Positions 37,526-50,500 are shown, counted from the stretch's first letter. The stretch: DNA of 64,000 nt from Dipylidium caninum (GCA_017562135.1 QEYB01001522.1:682001-746000), one strand, 5' to 3'. The notes: generated by a model not told the origin, from the letters alone. A program made the numbers and translations.

Positions 37526-40500
37526 ATGCGCTTTCGGGGGTGTCTCGCTCTGTGCCTGGGCTTTCTTTTTCTCGACAGTGTGTTCGGGGAGCGCTCTTGT
37601 GAGTCCTAGCTTTTATGACTTTTAGTGGACTCCTTAATTTTTGTCTCAAAAAGTTGTGCTCTGACTCCTTATACAGGGCCTCATTTTTTTGTCTCTGCTG
37701 GTATTAAACCGGTAAGATGTTTGTGCACGTCAACGGCAATATCTAATTTTGATGCACTATTTCATTGGGGTTGATTTAGTTGTTAATTCCTTTTAATATG
37801 ATGCATTTAGCATCTACAGTACGAATTCAGGTTACCCAGGTTGTCTCGGCGCAGCACATTTTAAGAATGTAGTCTCTTCGTCAAGTCATCATTAAGGCTT
37901 CGAATTATTGGAGATCGCCCTGGCAGCAAGCAGTGGCCTGCATCCGAAATAACCTTTGGATGATTTGATACCAGTAAACATCACCCTTCGGGGTTACTGA
38001 CGTTCGGGTGATTCATTGCCTTGGGGCAAAAGTAGGACTTAAAACGTATAGGAGGAAATGTTTTCATCCACAATAAATAAACCTGGTTGTTACGATTTGA
38101 CTGATCTGGGGTAAATTTTTGGAAAGTTCACAAACCTCTTCCCCGACGTCTTGATTTATTTTTGAACAACTTAATTCCGCTCTTCATCCTGTACACCTGC
38201 TTAATGCGTCGTCATTCTTTGTTCATTTTTCATGTAAGGAGATTAATGTTTAGTGTATTAGTTCCAGTGTACACGCGCACGTGATTGGATTTTGATTTGT
38301 CTGCGACCGATTTCAGTCTAAACGGCCTCTCCGTTGCGGAATGCCGGATAGAATTTAGGATACTAGAGAATATTAATTTCGTCAGTGTTCGTTTTGAGAC
38401 GGCCTCCCAAAGGTATAATTTGACTAAGTTCCTGCATCCATTGTAGTAATAATCTGACAAAATTTCTGCTTCTTCGAGTAATCTCATTAACTAGGATTAT
38501 TCTATGAGATTCCTCAACGTAGAAATGTCTGGTGGGCAAATAAACAGACCTCTGCCGAGACCACTGTACAGGAACTGTTTGAACTTTTGATAGTTGTTAT
38601 TGATATGGAAAGATTTTTTCACCTCTCCTATCTCATTGGAGGTTAACCTCTTACTTTTCCATAATTGAGTGGCTAGGTGGGCAATCCACTTGTGTAGGTC
38701 TATATAACGCATGATTTTCTGCACAAAAATGGACCTTTAAGCCGAGGAGGGTTTCTGTAGAGTACTCACACTAAGATCATGCGAAATTATGCAAAATATG
38801 TGTTGTGTGAGCAAACTAGAAAGAATATTAGCGTTTTCCAGAACGATTACCGCTCCGGAAGTTATTGCCAGTAGTTTTGATCGCTGTGCCCATTTCCCTA
38901 TGAGGTTATTCCAAAAGACCATGTTTATTTGATACTACCATAAAGTAGCAAGGGGAGGAGTTATTTTTCGGGCACATATTCAGAATAGTTGACGCGTCAA
39001 CAAGGGATGGCGGCCGATAGACCAGAGAAAGGGAGCAAAGCACGAGGATTTCATTGGGATAAGAAATCGCCAGGGAATTCACGTTTCTTCCATTCCTAAC
39101 AGCTGTGGAAAGAGGATTTAATGAATGGTAGCAGACTGTAGGCTCTGGGTCCATTCCAAATAATCGCATATTCGACACTAATAGTTCTCTCACACCGATC
39201 ATGAAAGTACCGAAATCCAAACAAGTCCGACGTATCAGAAGCCAAGCCTCCAAATGACCATTAACGGAATCTGCACACATGGTATTTGGGCTTTTTGTAT
39301 GAATTGTCAGCGATTCAATACTGAACTACAAGCGCGCATGTGGTCATCAGGAAGCAGTTTACCAGAGAGAATAGTCTGAGGAAAGCTTCATTATAGCCCA
39401 TAAGGTCATCCCCGGTGTAAAAGGAGCACTAATAGTGAAGACTTCCATGCAACCCATAGAGGACTACGTAAATGCTCGGCGTGGATATACTTGCAGGTAG
39501 AGGCAAAGGTGTTAACTTAAAATTTTTTGGGAATGCTTTTCGATCAAATCCATCACATTTGTACGGATTGAAAGTGAATGTACGTTCTGATTTTCCTCCC
39601 TTTACGTGATTATGCAGTATCTGATCCCGACAAGATGTTGCGCCGTACTCGCAGGGTAATAGACGGAGAGTTGGCTGACGTGGCGAAGTTTCCTTTTATC
39701 GTATCAATTCAAGCCAAAATTAGCAGCGATTTTTTTTCCCGCCTCTCTGGCGAGGTGGAGCACTTTTGCGGCGGCACCCTTATCGCTCCGAGGTGGATCC
39801 TGACTGCGGCTCATTGCATGTACGCTTACACAGACGATGGAAAACAGAAGGAGTAAGTCTCCTCGGCGCTCCCACCCATATGTGTCGTTGAAAGGTATCA
39901 CCTCAAACGGAAGTCAACACACTAACACAGTCTCTTACGGATTTCTTAGATGCTTGTCGAAATATTATTCTTACATCAACGTAGAAAAAAGGTACTTATT
40001 AGTAGATTCATGGAGAATCTGTTTTTGGAAGTCCAGAAGAAACATACCGCTTTTTTGCGCTTTCACGAAGGAAATTTTGCACAGACAATCTACATGTTGT
40101 TCCATTTCATAGTGGTCTTTTGTTCACGACAGCTCAATTGAAAAGATATCACCCAAGGGAAGTTCCATTATTGTTTCAAATACAAAATTCGTGATTAGAA
40201 AATCCAACAGTGTTTTTCAGTTTTCCAAACTTACTGATTGACTTCATTGGGCTTTCCATCTCGCAGGAGAACGTTGGCCATTTCCTTTCCTTTTCAGCTT
40301 GAGGGATCCCAAAATTTGGCATGTAAGACTGGCCACGGACAAGCTTAAGGTGAGTGGATATGTTGTTCAAATAAGATGAATAGCCGCTGGGATATAGTGG
40401 AAATTGCTTGAACTCAGGCAAAGCTCATATTATTAAGTAAATGTCGTTGAACATCTTAGTAGTACAGTAGCAAAATGGTTGAATTGATAAAAAACCAAAT

Positions 40501-42599
40501 TCCACACATTTTTCTTTACCTGAACAATTTTCAAATACTGTCTTCTTCCAATACCTTTGTTTTAATCATTGTTTGAGTTTATTTTTTAAGAAACGAGACT
40601 AATTCAAAGAAATGCCAAATTTTTCTTACGTAACAGCCTTCAATGATGGACCGTGTGAAGGGCTTTTTAAATCGCGCTTTCAATGTATTTTTTGGGTACA
40701 GGAAACCACAAGCTTTTTATCACTTGGAAAAAGTAATTCTCCATCCGGATTACGTAAGTGGTAAGCTGTCCCACTTGCATTATACGGTGTTCGCGGCGGA
40801 ATGCCACCGCTACATATTTGCCCTTTGGGGTTGACTTAAGTTTCGATGTCTAAATTATCCAACTTACCCCAGGTTATCTCGAAAATGACATCGCTTTGTT
40901 AAAAATAAGGGAACATATTCTTGTCCACCGAATGAAATCCTTGGACATCTTGGAGATGCCAGACCCTCAGGTAGTGGGCAAAATATGGCCTAAGACAGGA
41001 CAGGTAAGATGACGTGCCACGAATTTCCCGCATGCTCCATTTATGCGACGCTACTTCCACCTTTCAGGGAGGCACCTGGTGAAGCGTTATATTAATTCCA
41101 TGACTTTATTTGTATTGCATTGGCAAGAGATAAAGAGTTGCGCTGCCATAGATGTACTGGATGCTATTTGTTCTACTTTTTTCGACCACAAAAATAGTTC
41201 TTGTACACATTTTACCCTACTTTACCACCGCACTCAATCCCATTTTGGAATGGAGAGATCATTTCCACATAGTTTGGTAGGATTAGGACCAACCATCTTT
41301 CCCTCCTCGAAGTATTAACACTGAATGTAAACACCGATGAGGCCTGCGAAACTGCATACAGAACAGACAATATGGTTAGTTTGTCATTTTCTCAACGTAA
41401 AGAATTGCTCCGCCGTTGGATGGGGAAGCGCTTGCCTAAACTGCCCTCCAGAGATGTATATGAGGGTCATCAGCGTGCCGATCGTAGACCCAGTCGCGTG
41501 TAGGCGCATGTACTCGGTCTCAATAAACTTGACGGAGACTAGCGAATTCTGCGCTGGATACCTCAAAAAGAATAAAGGCGTTTGCTCGGTAAGTTCATCA
41601 CTTGCGATCTTGCTGAGCACTTAAGGTGATCAGATGGGGTGCCAAATCCGCCTCGTTCTGCAAAATGTTCATAAATCACCTATGCATCTCTACAAGTCAC
41701 TTAAATTGGTTGACAGGAAATGCATTTTTTGAGATTTATTTGGCCTCATTGACCCACTGACAGGCGTATCCCCCGCACGACACGCGTCTGATTGTCGTAA
41801 ACTGTGTTTTCACAGGCGAGATTGCCTTACCCGATAACAGTCTTCCTTTACGCAGCGATACTACCTTCATCACGTAGACACCAAATGGCAAGACTCTAGC
41901 GTCCTTCACTATGAAACACCAAAACATTTGTAAAGCGGATCAAAAGTCTTACTTTGACATATCGAAAAAGTGTTCATAAGTGTTAATAGAAGGGAATAAC
42001 ACGCAAAGGAAGATGAAGCACTAAACTTATTAAAAATATCGAAAATAAATCACTCGGAGCTTCCATATATTTACTAGGACTGCGATGTCCTGCCGCAGTA
42101 GGCAATCTAACAGTTCGTCGATCCGAAAAATATGAACTGATTGAAGCATTGTAGCCTCCAAATCTCGCATGGACATTTTCAGCGACTAGAAAACCACATA
42201 TTGCAATGTTTTCAGAACATAAGTCAATTTTCTTTCATTAGTCATTGAGGTAAATTAACTATCGCAATTTGTACTGGTCATCACATTTATTACACATTAG
42301 TTGGTCGGATGAGAGGTCAAAATGGAAGCGATTTGATGTCTTCCGAAGTTAATGATTTGGAACCGATGACAGCACCTCCGAACAAAAACAATGATGAATT
42401 TAAACAACATTTCATTTTTCAACAAATGTCATTTCAGGGTGATAGTGGAGGACCTCTTGTTTGCGAATTCGCGGGCAAAAAACTGCTTGCCGGAGTTACA
42501 TCTGCCATCCATGCCAAAAGGCCGGAAGACTATCCCGCCGTCTTCACAAGAGTTGTCCGATTTAGCGAATGGATTTCCGAGGTCATAGGGACAAACTGA
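37526..42599 (+). CDS. Secreted S1A-family serine protease
   Basis: Exons: 37526-37598, 39618-39852, 40298-40349, 40637-40760, 40873-41003, 41403-41588, 42438-42599. Phases agree, 320 residues. Exon 1 encodes a signal peptide ([21 protein letters not shown]). A short propeptide ends in RTRR, and cleavage before [14 protein letters not shown] would give an IVGG-like new N-terminus. The triad is intact: His about 90 in WILTAAHC, Asp about 167 in NDIALLKI, Ser about 270 in [13 protein letters not shown] and the domain's cysteines are present, as is [11 protein letters not shown]. The primary pocket is unusual: the position six before the catalytic Ser (chymotrypsin 189) is Gly, and SWG is replaced by SAI (216 = Ile). 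This argues against trypsin specificity and for an elastase-like or otherwise restricted pocket. Exon 4 has two adjacent gtaag donors; only the second (at 40761) fits the phase. Confidence 0.92.
38363..39280 (-). CDS. Nested antisense gene, unrecognised, about 250 residues
   Basis: Lies wholly inside protease intron 1 on the opposite strand. Model: exons 39280-38939, 38883-38770, 38718-38550, 38490-38363 with introns of 55, 51 and 59 nt, consistent phases, ATG to TAG, 250 residues. Each exon is open and ends at a splice-like site (gtgagt is the best donor). The sequence is hydrophobic/helical, for example [28 protein letters not shown], and [13 protein letters not shown] near the end. I recognise no family. 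The last exon has a competing frame open to 38230, so the C-terminus is uncertain, and the true 5' end could lie upstream. A decayed gene copy is the alternative. Confidence 0.5.
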
Positions 42600-42641
42600 A
42601 GTATCGGTGAAACCGGTATTCTTACACCCTCGGTTTGCACG

Positions 42642-42647
42642 AATAAA
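42642..42647 (+). terminator. Poly(A) signal of the protease gene
   Basis: AATAAA 43 nt after the TGA, giving a short 3' untranslated region. Confidence 0.75.
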
Positions 42648-45272
42648 ATGAAGCTAAGTTTTTCACTAATCAGTCTAACTGGCATAATCTTTGGGGATTC
42701 TGTTCAGAACACGAAAATTAACCTTAATTTGTTATTCGAGTGTCCGAAGAATATATCTAAATTTTATTATCCCTAAAGACATTATTCATTTGCCGTAGGC
42801 ACTTTTAGCAAAAGCTTAGATAGTTCAAACCTTACTGTGATGACTGTGAACAAGATTTAGGACATTAACGCAATTATTTTAACGGATTGGGAGGATTGTA
42901 TGAAGGATATAGACAAAGAGAAAAAGTTGACTTTCACGCTCATAAGAGTATTGTCAAAGATGTCGATGCTGAGTTCTTCTTTACCGTTGAGACCTCTAGA
43001 GAGACGTTACAAGGTAGAGAGTAGACAAGTCAGTTTGGGCAAGAGCATGAGAGGGGGGTGGGGGGCATTGGCCGCCACCTAGCGAAAACCACAATGGAGT
43101 GAAGCGCGACGCCCCAGTGATAAATATGTGAGGCACATCATCATAAAAGCCAAACAAAGGTTTATTTCACGCTAGTGATAATAATACATCCCCGTCTACA
43201 CAGCTGGGAACAAGCACTTTTCTATCTTACAATTCGAAAGGTGCTAATCTTAACCGAGAAGACACGTTAGACGTAAGCTGAACATTTTTACAAAGCAGCG
43301 TATCCTTGCTGCACAACTTGGTCCTCGAAATATGATTTCAAAATATTGGCTTGGTTAAATGTGTTAGTCTAAAACATAAATAGTTGTTCAATGGACACAA
43401 AAACTAACAAGGTACTAGGAAATGGGTCTACTCACAAATCCGTGTCGCTAAACAAAAATAGCCTTTAACTGTTGACATGCCTTAAAATGAATTAATAATC
43501 ATTTTAATGAATTTGTTAAAATAAACCTGATTTTAATGACAAACATTTTAGCGTCCCTGCTGTCTCCTCCTAAAATCGCCGCGACAACATAACGCCTACA
43601 AAGCAGTAGTTGTGCCCTACGCCGCGTGGTAAAGTAGTGCATGTGCCCCTTCATCGCTCAGTGGGGTTCATGTAGCGGATGAACTGGTCAACGATGTGCG
43701 GTAGGGCTTATTGGCAGAAGACTTATGATGAATTGTAACGAAAAATTAATTTGGATGTCAGTACTTGGTTGTAAACAGGTTTAAGATTGGAAACAAGAAA
43801 GTACGCTTCTTGACAGGCCGATATAATTTGTGGAATATGGTAATTTATCTAACTAAACGATGTTTAGAAAATGGCACAATATGGGTGGGGATAGAACCAA
43901 TACCACTAATCAGAAGGTAGTTCACTCAGTCGAGTGTATTGCTTGAGATTTCGGCGTACTTGTTAACGGTCTGTGCATTTAGAAGAAAATAATCTTAATA
44001 CACGGGCAAAGTAGGAAAAGGTCAAAAAGAATACTTTGATGCGCGCTAATTTCAGCATGATAAAGGTCTATTTCATTTAGCCGAGTGAGCGAACAAGGAA
44101 AAAGCATAAGGAATCGCAATCTGTTGCCGACGCCACAGCGTCTTTCCTCTACTCTATGGCCTCGGAACGTTTGCAACAGGAAAACCTACGTTATGCATGC
44201 CATTAGGCGGCGGCTGAATCGAAAACCACGATGCCATGTGGCGTAGATTCATCGAATGGGGCAAAGACGTAAAATGACAGCATTAGTTTGAACTTCATGG
44301 ACAAAGTTAAACCTGGAAAAGAAACAAAGACTATAACTAAAGTACATTGGGAGGGAAAAATGTAAGTCAGAAAATTCGTACACGTTATACCGATGTTATC
44401 AGCGCATCAGGGCCTATTATGTGATATTCCAATGCTTACATTAAAAAACAGGCTGGAGTTTAGGCATTATATAATATTTTGCATTTATCGTCCTTGCGGT
44501 AAAAACAGCGGTTGTTTAATTTGGTGGGTTTTGATAGGACCACTTATTTCGATAATTATGGCGAGAGCGAAGACGAAGTACCAAATGATCGAAACGCAGT
44601 TTTCGAGCATATAAGAGGAGGACAAAATGAAAAATAATTTTGAAGGTAGATAGATACCCTATTTCATCTTTCATATCGGAACATGGATTTGGAAGTGATC
44701 AGAGGTCGTAAGTATTACGACATTTTGAAGCCTCATTAATAAAAGATATGGCTTTATTGTAAACAAAATGCAAGTCAGTGCCTATGTTAGCACATGGCTT
44801 TGTAAGGTAGTGCATAGTTAACGTCTCGGGCGTAATTCGATGGCTGGGATGACTGATGAAATCAGTGGTGGATTCCTTGCAACTATAAAATAGTCAATCT
44901 TTTGTACTTAGTTCATGCAAAAATAAACAGTAATGCGATTCCTTGTATTTTGGCAAAATACCTCCATATTCCTGCCAAAACATCGATAGTTTTGCTTAAA
45001 TTGTCTACATTCCCGTCTGAGTTAGTCCTGGCAACTCAAATAGCGGACCCTGAGCTTCCCTTATCCCGGACGAACAATTGGCGTTGATTTGCACGGCTTG
45101 AATAATCCAATCTCTCACAGATGGAACAAACCCTTAAAGTTGCAGAGTACTGTGCGGAAACTAATAACTACACCAAATAGGTCTCTTGGTTGCGTGTACC
45201 ATGTAACGCCTCCAAGTTTTTTAAGCCCAAGTATTGATAAGAGAAGTTAGTTTTACTTTGACTAATTCATAG
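42648..45272. other. Intergenic region, nothing recognised
   Basis: About 2.6 kb with several short frames but no motif, matched splice sites or composition change. The 5' end of the exoribonuclease gene, including its start codon, must lie near the right end but I could not place it. Confidence 0.55.
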
Positions 45273-46013
45273 TACATTGGTATTTTGTGCTAGATTTTGA
45301 GTCAACATGTGATATAAAATCCGAGTCTAATATCAAAGCAGAAATAAGTGAGCTTAAAATATGATTCACTGATACAGTTGAGTTTCCTGTCGTACTTGTT
45401 CAGGCCAAGACAGGTGAAGTAGTCGACGAATTCCATCGTTACGTTCGACCAACTGAAAATCCTATACTCAGCGGATTCTGTAAGAAACTAACAGGCATTT
45501 CTCAGGTTTTTCGTTAAGTTTTCAACTAATACCTATACTAGGAGACAGTAGACTCCTCCCCCGACATAGAGTTAGTTATAAAGGAGTTTGAGCAATGGCT
45601 GAAAAAGAAGAAGAAAGAATTCAAATGTGTCTTTAATCCGGACAGTTCTAACGCCGCAGTTTTTGTGACCTGGACAGGTAAGAAACCTAAACTCCTGAAT
45701 TACTAGACTGGGACATCCGTACTTGTCTTTGGAATGAATGTCGTCGAAAGCAACTCCCCCTTCCGGCAGATTTGTTGACTAGAATTGATTTGAAAGCTGT
45801 ATTTAAGGTGAGCTGCATAGTAATTTTAACCTTTCGATGTAGCATTACTATAGAAATACTCGAACGTCAACAGAAGCGGAGTTCAAAGGTGGCTTGCAGG
45901 ATGCGCTAAGTGCCGTCGGACTCACCTTTAAAGGTCGACCACACAGCGGCATTTATGATGCTCGAAACACAGCGACTCTTCTAAATCACCTAATTGCCCA
46001 TTACGCGACCTAA
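45273..46013 (+). CDS. ERI3: ERI1/ERI3-like DEDDh 3'-5' exoribonuclease (5' end not found)
   Basis: Exons: 45273-45347, 45378-45505, 45542-45677, 45707-45807, 45882-46013. Introns are 30, 36, 29 and 74 nt. Family members trim 3' ends of 5.8S rRNA, histone mRNA or small RNAs. All DEDDh residues are visible: Asp and Glu in VLDFESTCD; the second Asp in TWTDWDIRTCL; His in GRPHSG and the last Asp in IYDARNTATLL. EFPVVLVQAKTGE, EFHRYVRPTENP and FCKKLTGISQ are typical. The N-terminus is incomplete, with one base of the first codon on an unseen exon. The final junction is uncertain: the best-looking acceptor (tatag at 45853) breaks the frame, while gcggag at 45881 keeps it and yields a 74-nt intron. 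The recovered part is about 190 residues, essentially the nuclease domain. Confidence 0.88.
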
Positions 46014-46335
46014 TTTTGTGTATTCTAATATTGATCGGTACCCGGTTATTTACCGGATTTTATCCATGATCCATGAAATGAGCCCAATTGTCCCGAGTAT
46101 TCTATTGAATTGGTCGCTGGACCTAGCGGTACAGGGTACGAAAAACTTCCTGGATTTCATCATAAAGTCTTGTTTGCTGGCTTGAATCATGAGCATTCCG
46201 CATCGACATACAGTTACCATCAAGAGACTGGAAAAGGTTCAAGAGAGCCGAAAGAGGTTAACATTTATCACAGGCATGCAATTATTCAATGTAAACGTTA
46301 AGACTCGTAATTATACCCGAGGGTGATCGTTGTTG

Positions 46336-46550
46336 TCATTGTTCGTCCGACCGTTTTCTTCTTCGTAATTCCTCCCGTTTCTTTCGCCAATGTTCACGTT
46401 GAAGGTGTTCTGTGTATTTGAGTACGACAAAAAAACCGAGGAAACTTAGGCCCATCAGGGCTCCTCTAAATAAAAATAAGCGTAGGCTTGTCAAACATAC
46501 GCGGCAATGATTCCTTTTCTTAGGTTGATCGCGTCCTTTCTGGCAGACAT
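46336..46550 (-). CDS. 59-residue single-pass membrane microprotein
   Basis: Two exons, 46550-46501 and 46465-46336, are joined across a 35-nt GT-AG intron in phase 2, running from ATG to TGA. The protein has a short basic N-terminus (MSARKDAINLRKG), one membrane helix (IIAAGALMGLSFLGFFVVL), and a highly charged basic tail rich in Arg/Lys/Glu (EHWRKKREELRRRKRSDEQ). This layout resembles small inner-mitochondrial or ER membrane subunits, but I cannot name the family. It converges on the exoribonuclease gene about 320 bp away. Without the intron the frame reads through implausible low-complexity sequence. Confidence 0.6.
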
Positions 46551-47534
46551 TAATGAATTCTAGGGGGAGACAAGATGAAAAGAAGGAAAAAGGGGGCCTG
46601 ATAAAAATATCTTCAGAATTGTGAAGTTTGAATTTTATTGTTGGGGTCCGCGTTAGGCAACAGGTGAAATTGGACAAGTTACACGATGGGAGCAACAAAG
46701 CTGCCTTTCTTAGTAAATTAGAGTATTCTTTGTGGGTCAATTGTTGCATGAAAGCCAAGCTTGACGAACGGGATCAGAAGTTCTGTCGGGCGCATGGAAC
46801 AGGGCTTGCGAAACTTCAACCTTCACTGTTACAAATAGCAGAAAGCGGTCTAGAGGCTGTAGTTTGTAAAATCATTCCCTCATACCACAATTATTGGATT
46901 GGGAATTATACACGGACCTCGAATATCGCTGTGTTAAGAAACGTCATTCCTACGTCAATAGCCACTTAAAAACAGTGGAAACCAAAGCAGATTTGTTTGC
47001 CTTAACCTAACACACGGTAAGTCACGCCATGAGTTCACATGAATATCAACGGTAGAGTCACCCATAAAAAATGAAATTCATTCGATGGTGAAACGAAACA
47101 ACGCCTACTTACCAACCAAGAGCAAAATAGTTAGCTTCGGCCCTACACACGCTTTTCTAGGTCACCGTCTTGAAATGCCGAAAAGCGCAACACCTTTGTG
47201 TAACAAAGGATTCCCGACATGTATATGGTGTTATAAAGTTCGGATACGGCATAAAAACCATCAAATCACATCCCTCTTCAATATGCGTTTTTGTTACAGC
47301 CTAGGCTACCCAAAATTGCTTTCTGACTGGTTAATCGGACGTCTTTCTATGGAACTTATCTGGCTTAGTGTCCATCAGTCCAAACGTCCGTTTTAAGTCA
47401 CTTCCCCTCCGGACCTGTAGCTGCTTCCTCTATGGATATAACGGTAATTTCAGTTTTGTTTGTGGTTCCAAAGTAGGACAATTTTGACACATCACGTTTT
47501 TTAGCCCGATCTATTAACTACTCAGCAAGGCAAA
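46551..47534. other. Divergent gap between the microprotein (-) and the large gene (+)
   Basis: About 1 kb that probably contains both promoters. Frames at 46628-46969 (+) and 47085-47396 (+) have no splice support or recognisable content. Confidence 0.5.
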
Positions 47535-50500
47535 ATGCGTGAGAAATTCGGCCATCTCACTAGCGGATTTGGTGACGAAGTGGTTAAGAAATTAACGGCC
47601 GACCTTCTTAATGCTTTTCTAAGAAAGCACTATTTATCGAATTCTGTTCGGTTATCTGCCGACTTCGAGATTTCCATTGACTCGCTCTTCACATTTATGG
47701 CGAACCTTCCCATGCTGGAAATGTTTTTTAATGTAAGTTAAAGTAGTATTTGTGCAGGGATTTAGGCTGTCGATTATTGACGCATCTAATATATTTCGGT
47801 TTTAGCCGAAGCTGATGGGCAACCTTGATGATAGTTCAGTATTATTGCTGAAACAGTTTCTCCAAGATTTTTTTACCTATATACTCAGTGCACCACGAAG
47901 TGAAGAAACGGAAACCCTTCTTGCTCAGTTCTGTCTTCTCTCCTGGCGTGAATGTTTTGTTTTTTCCTCTCAGCAAATGCTTGCAGAAATTATGTCCGAT
48001 ATTATTGTAAATAAGATTTCTTCCTCACCTCTCCATTGGCCTTTCATTTCTGACCCGTCAATATCTAAAGATTTTGCAGTATGTTCCTGGGAGCTTGCAT
48101 TAATTTCAATTCTCCGTCTGGTTTATCGAGCTTTACAATCTCTGTATCCATTTGATAACATGTGAGTCTCCTCGCAATTTTCTGCGTTTATAATTACTCA
48201 CATTTTCAAAATTGTTCTTTTTTTCCAGCCATACGCCTAAGCCTGGTTGTCACCCAAGTAACAATTGTCTTGATGATCTGGATTTGTTGTACGAAATGTG
48301 TTTTGAACAACTTTCGGGATTAAATAACGAAGATCAAACTTCAAGAACTTACGATACTAGCCTTTTTCTCAAAGGTGCTTTCGAGTTCTTGCACCAAATA
48401 AGCAAGTAAGACTGGTTGAGACTTTAGATAACGAGATCCTGAATGTGATTAGGCATTTGAGGTAAAAGCTATACCAGATAGATGGGATTATTATTGGGTC
48501 AATATTTTTTTTGCTCCGTTCGACACATTAAGATGGCTATCTAATTTGTACATAACATATTCTAAATTTATTTTCAGAATGCACAACCAACTTAATCTGA
48601 CCAGACCGTGTCTCTTTACTTTCGTGCCAAATTTTCATGAAGACCTCACTTTACGTTCTCGACTGGATCTGGGTCGCAAGTTCTATCTTAATCGAGCATG
48701 CCGCCTTCTTCCACGGCTACTAAAATTTTTAAATGAAATCCCTTCGGAGTGGAATAAACTATTCATCGGTCGCGACTGTTTGTGCTTACAAAAACTTATT
48801 AGCTCTCTCTTATTTCCTGTTGAAGAAGATGCTACACATTATAATCACACCGATGTGGTAACTTGGGCTCTTAACCATGGCCTTTTTGTAAAGGGTAAGT
48901 AGTTTTCTACATAGTAATGCTTTTTTTCATGTGAGGAAGTCTTAACACTTTTAAATTTCGGATTAAAGTGATTCTGAATTCCGTGAGGATCAGTCGCAAG
49001 GTGATTCACGTAAACTTCACTGGCTCTATTAATGATAGTCAGGCTTTACAAGACATGAAACTCGGGTGTTTCTCTTGGCTATAATACCACATTATTTGGG
49101 CATGTAAAAACATGAAATCACTTTATTCCTACTTCCAGATTCATTTATTCGGTTTTTTTTCAGAGTTTGCTTTGGCGTTTCTGAAGGACACAGTTTTTGA
49201 CGATGTTTTGCATGGAGCCGCGTAAGTTATTACTTTCAATAAGGGAGAACACTAACGACCATTCCAGAGTTTTGCTAACCTTTGGACGCCTCTATTAATT
49301 CCATGCGATCTCAGTTTGAATTATTGTCTGTCTGACTTAAAACTGTACCATATTTTGAGTAATGTATACAACTTATGCATTTTGTTCGTTTTTTTTTGGT
49401 TAAGAATTCTTCCCAGTCTAGCTCGGCAAACAAACATGTTAACAAGCGACTCTGACGTGTCCCTGGCGCTCACTCGAAAGTTGAGAAACCTACGCACAAG
49501 CAATTTACCCACCAGCCTTCATGAAGATGTGTGATACATACTAATAATAACTGAGTTTTGTTTACTGTGTATATGAGTATCCGACTCATCTTAATTAAAT
49601 GGGTACAATGATTAACTAAAATGCTTTAGTGGGGAAATATTCGGGTCTCAAAGTATTGACGATTTTATGCATTGATCACTCGTCATTATTTGAATATCTT
49701 ATTAAATTATATTACGTACTAAATGTATTTTCAGTACGCTTTACAGAATTGCGTTCTGCTTAATTAGTAATACTTTTAACCTCGAAATATTGATATTAGA
49801 ATTATTTAACTACTCTACGTTCTGTTTAAACGTATTTAAAAAGTCATCTTTATTATTTTTGATTACATCGCACGTCAAACTTAGAATTCCTATCAGTATT
49901 TATCCGACTAGAAATTCTACCCGAATATTTTGATCCTATTAAATATTTCATATCCCCCAAGTACTCCATTGAATATTTATTCGGCCTAAACCGTATGCTG
50001 CTACCAGATTGTATTTTGTCGTGTGATTTACTGTGAACAACCTGATGCGATTTTATGATTTGCTTTCGCCTAATCCCAATGTAGATCACCTATATTTGAT
50101 GTAGCTGTTTTTTTTCATTGATTTCCTGATAGATGATACCCTTATTTGTTTACATATTTAGTTGCTAAAGAAACTGATATCGCTCCTTCCACCTGAAGTT
50201 AAGGCTATTGTCCTCGGTCACCTTCACTCAAAGTCTGATAAATATTCTACTCCGCTCTCTTCACAAGAGCCAAAGTTCCGTTGTTATTTGCGAAACTTTT
50301 TCAATCGTCTTGCTGCTGGTCCAGTACTGTCAGATGTGAAACCGATTTCTGTTAGTGATATACCTTGGCATGATCCGAGAGCAAACACTGTTTCTAAAGA
50401 AGTAAGCAGTTCACACATCGTTACTTTCAATTTTTAAGTAGCATTTTTGTAATTAGCGCAAGTTTTAGGCTCTCCTAGACGCTGATCTGCTGTTGATGAC

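Noticed and set aside
38230..38487. Alternative last frame of the nested antisense gene
   Set aside because: No phase-0 donor upstream can join it; the frame ending at 38363 is phase-consistent. It is kept only as an uncertainty.
43560..43740. GC-richer patch, considered as a tRNA or repeat
   Set aside because: No cloverleaf arms or A/B box pair could be traced, and no second copy was seen in the window.
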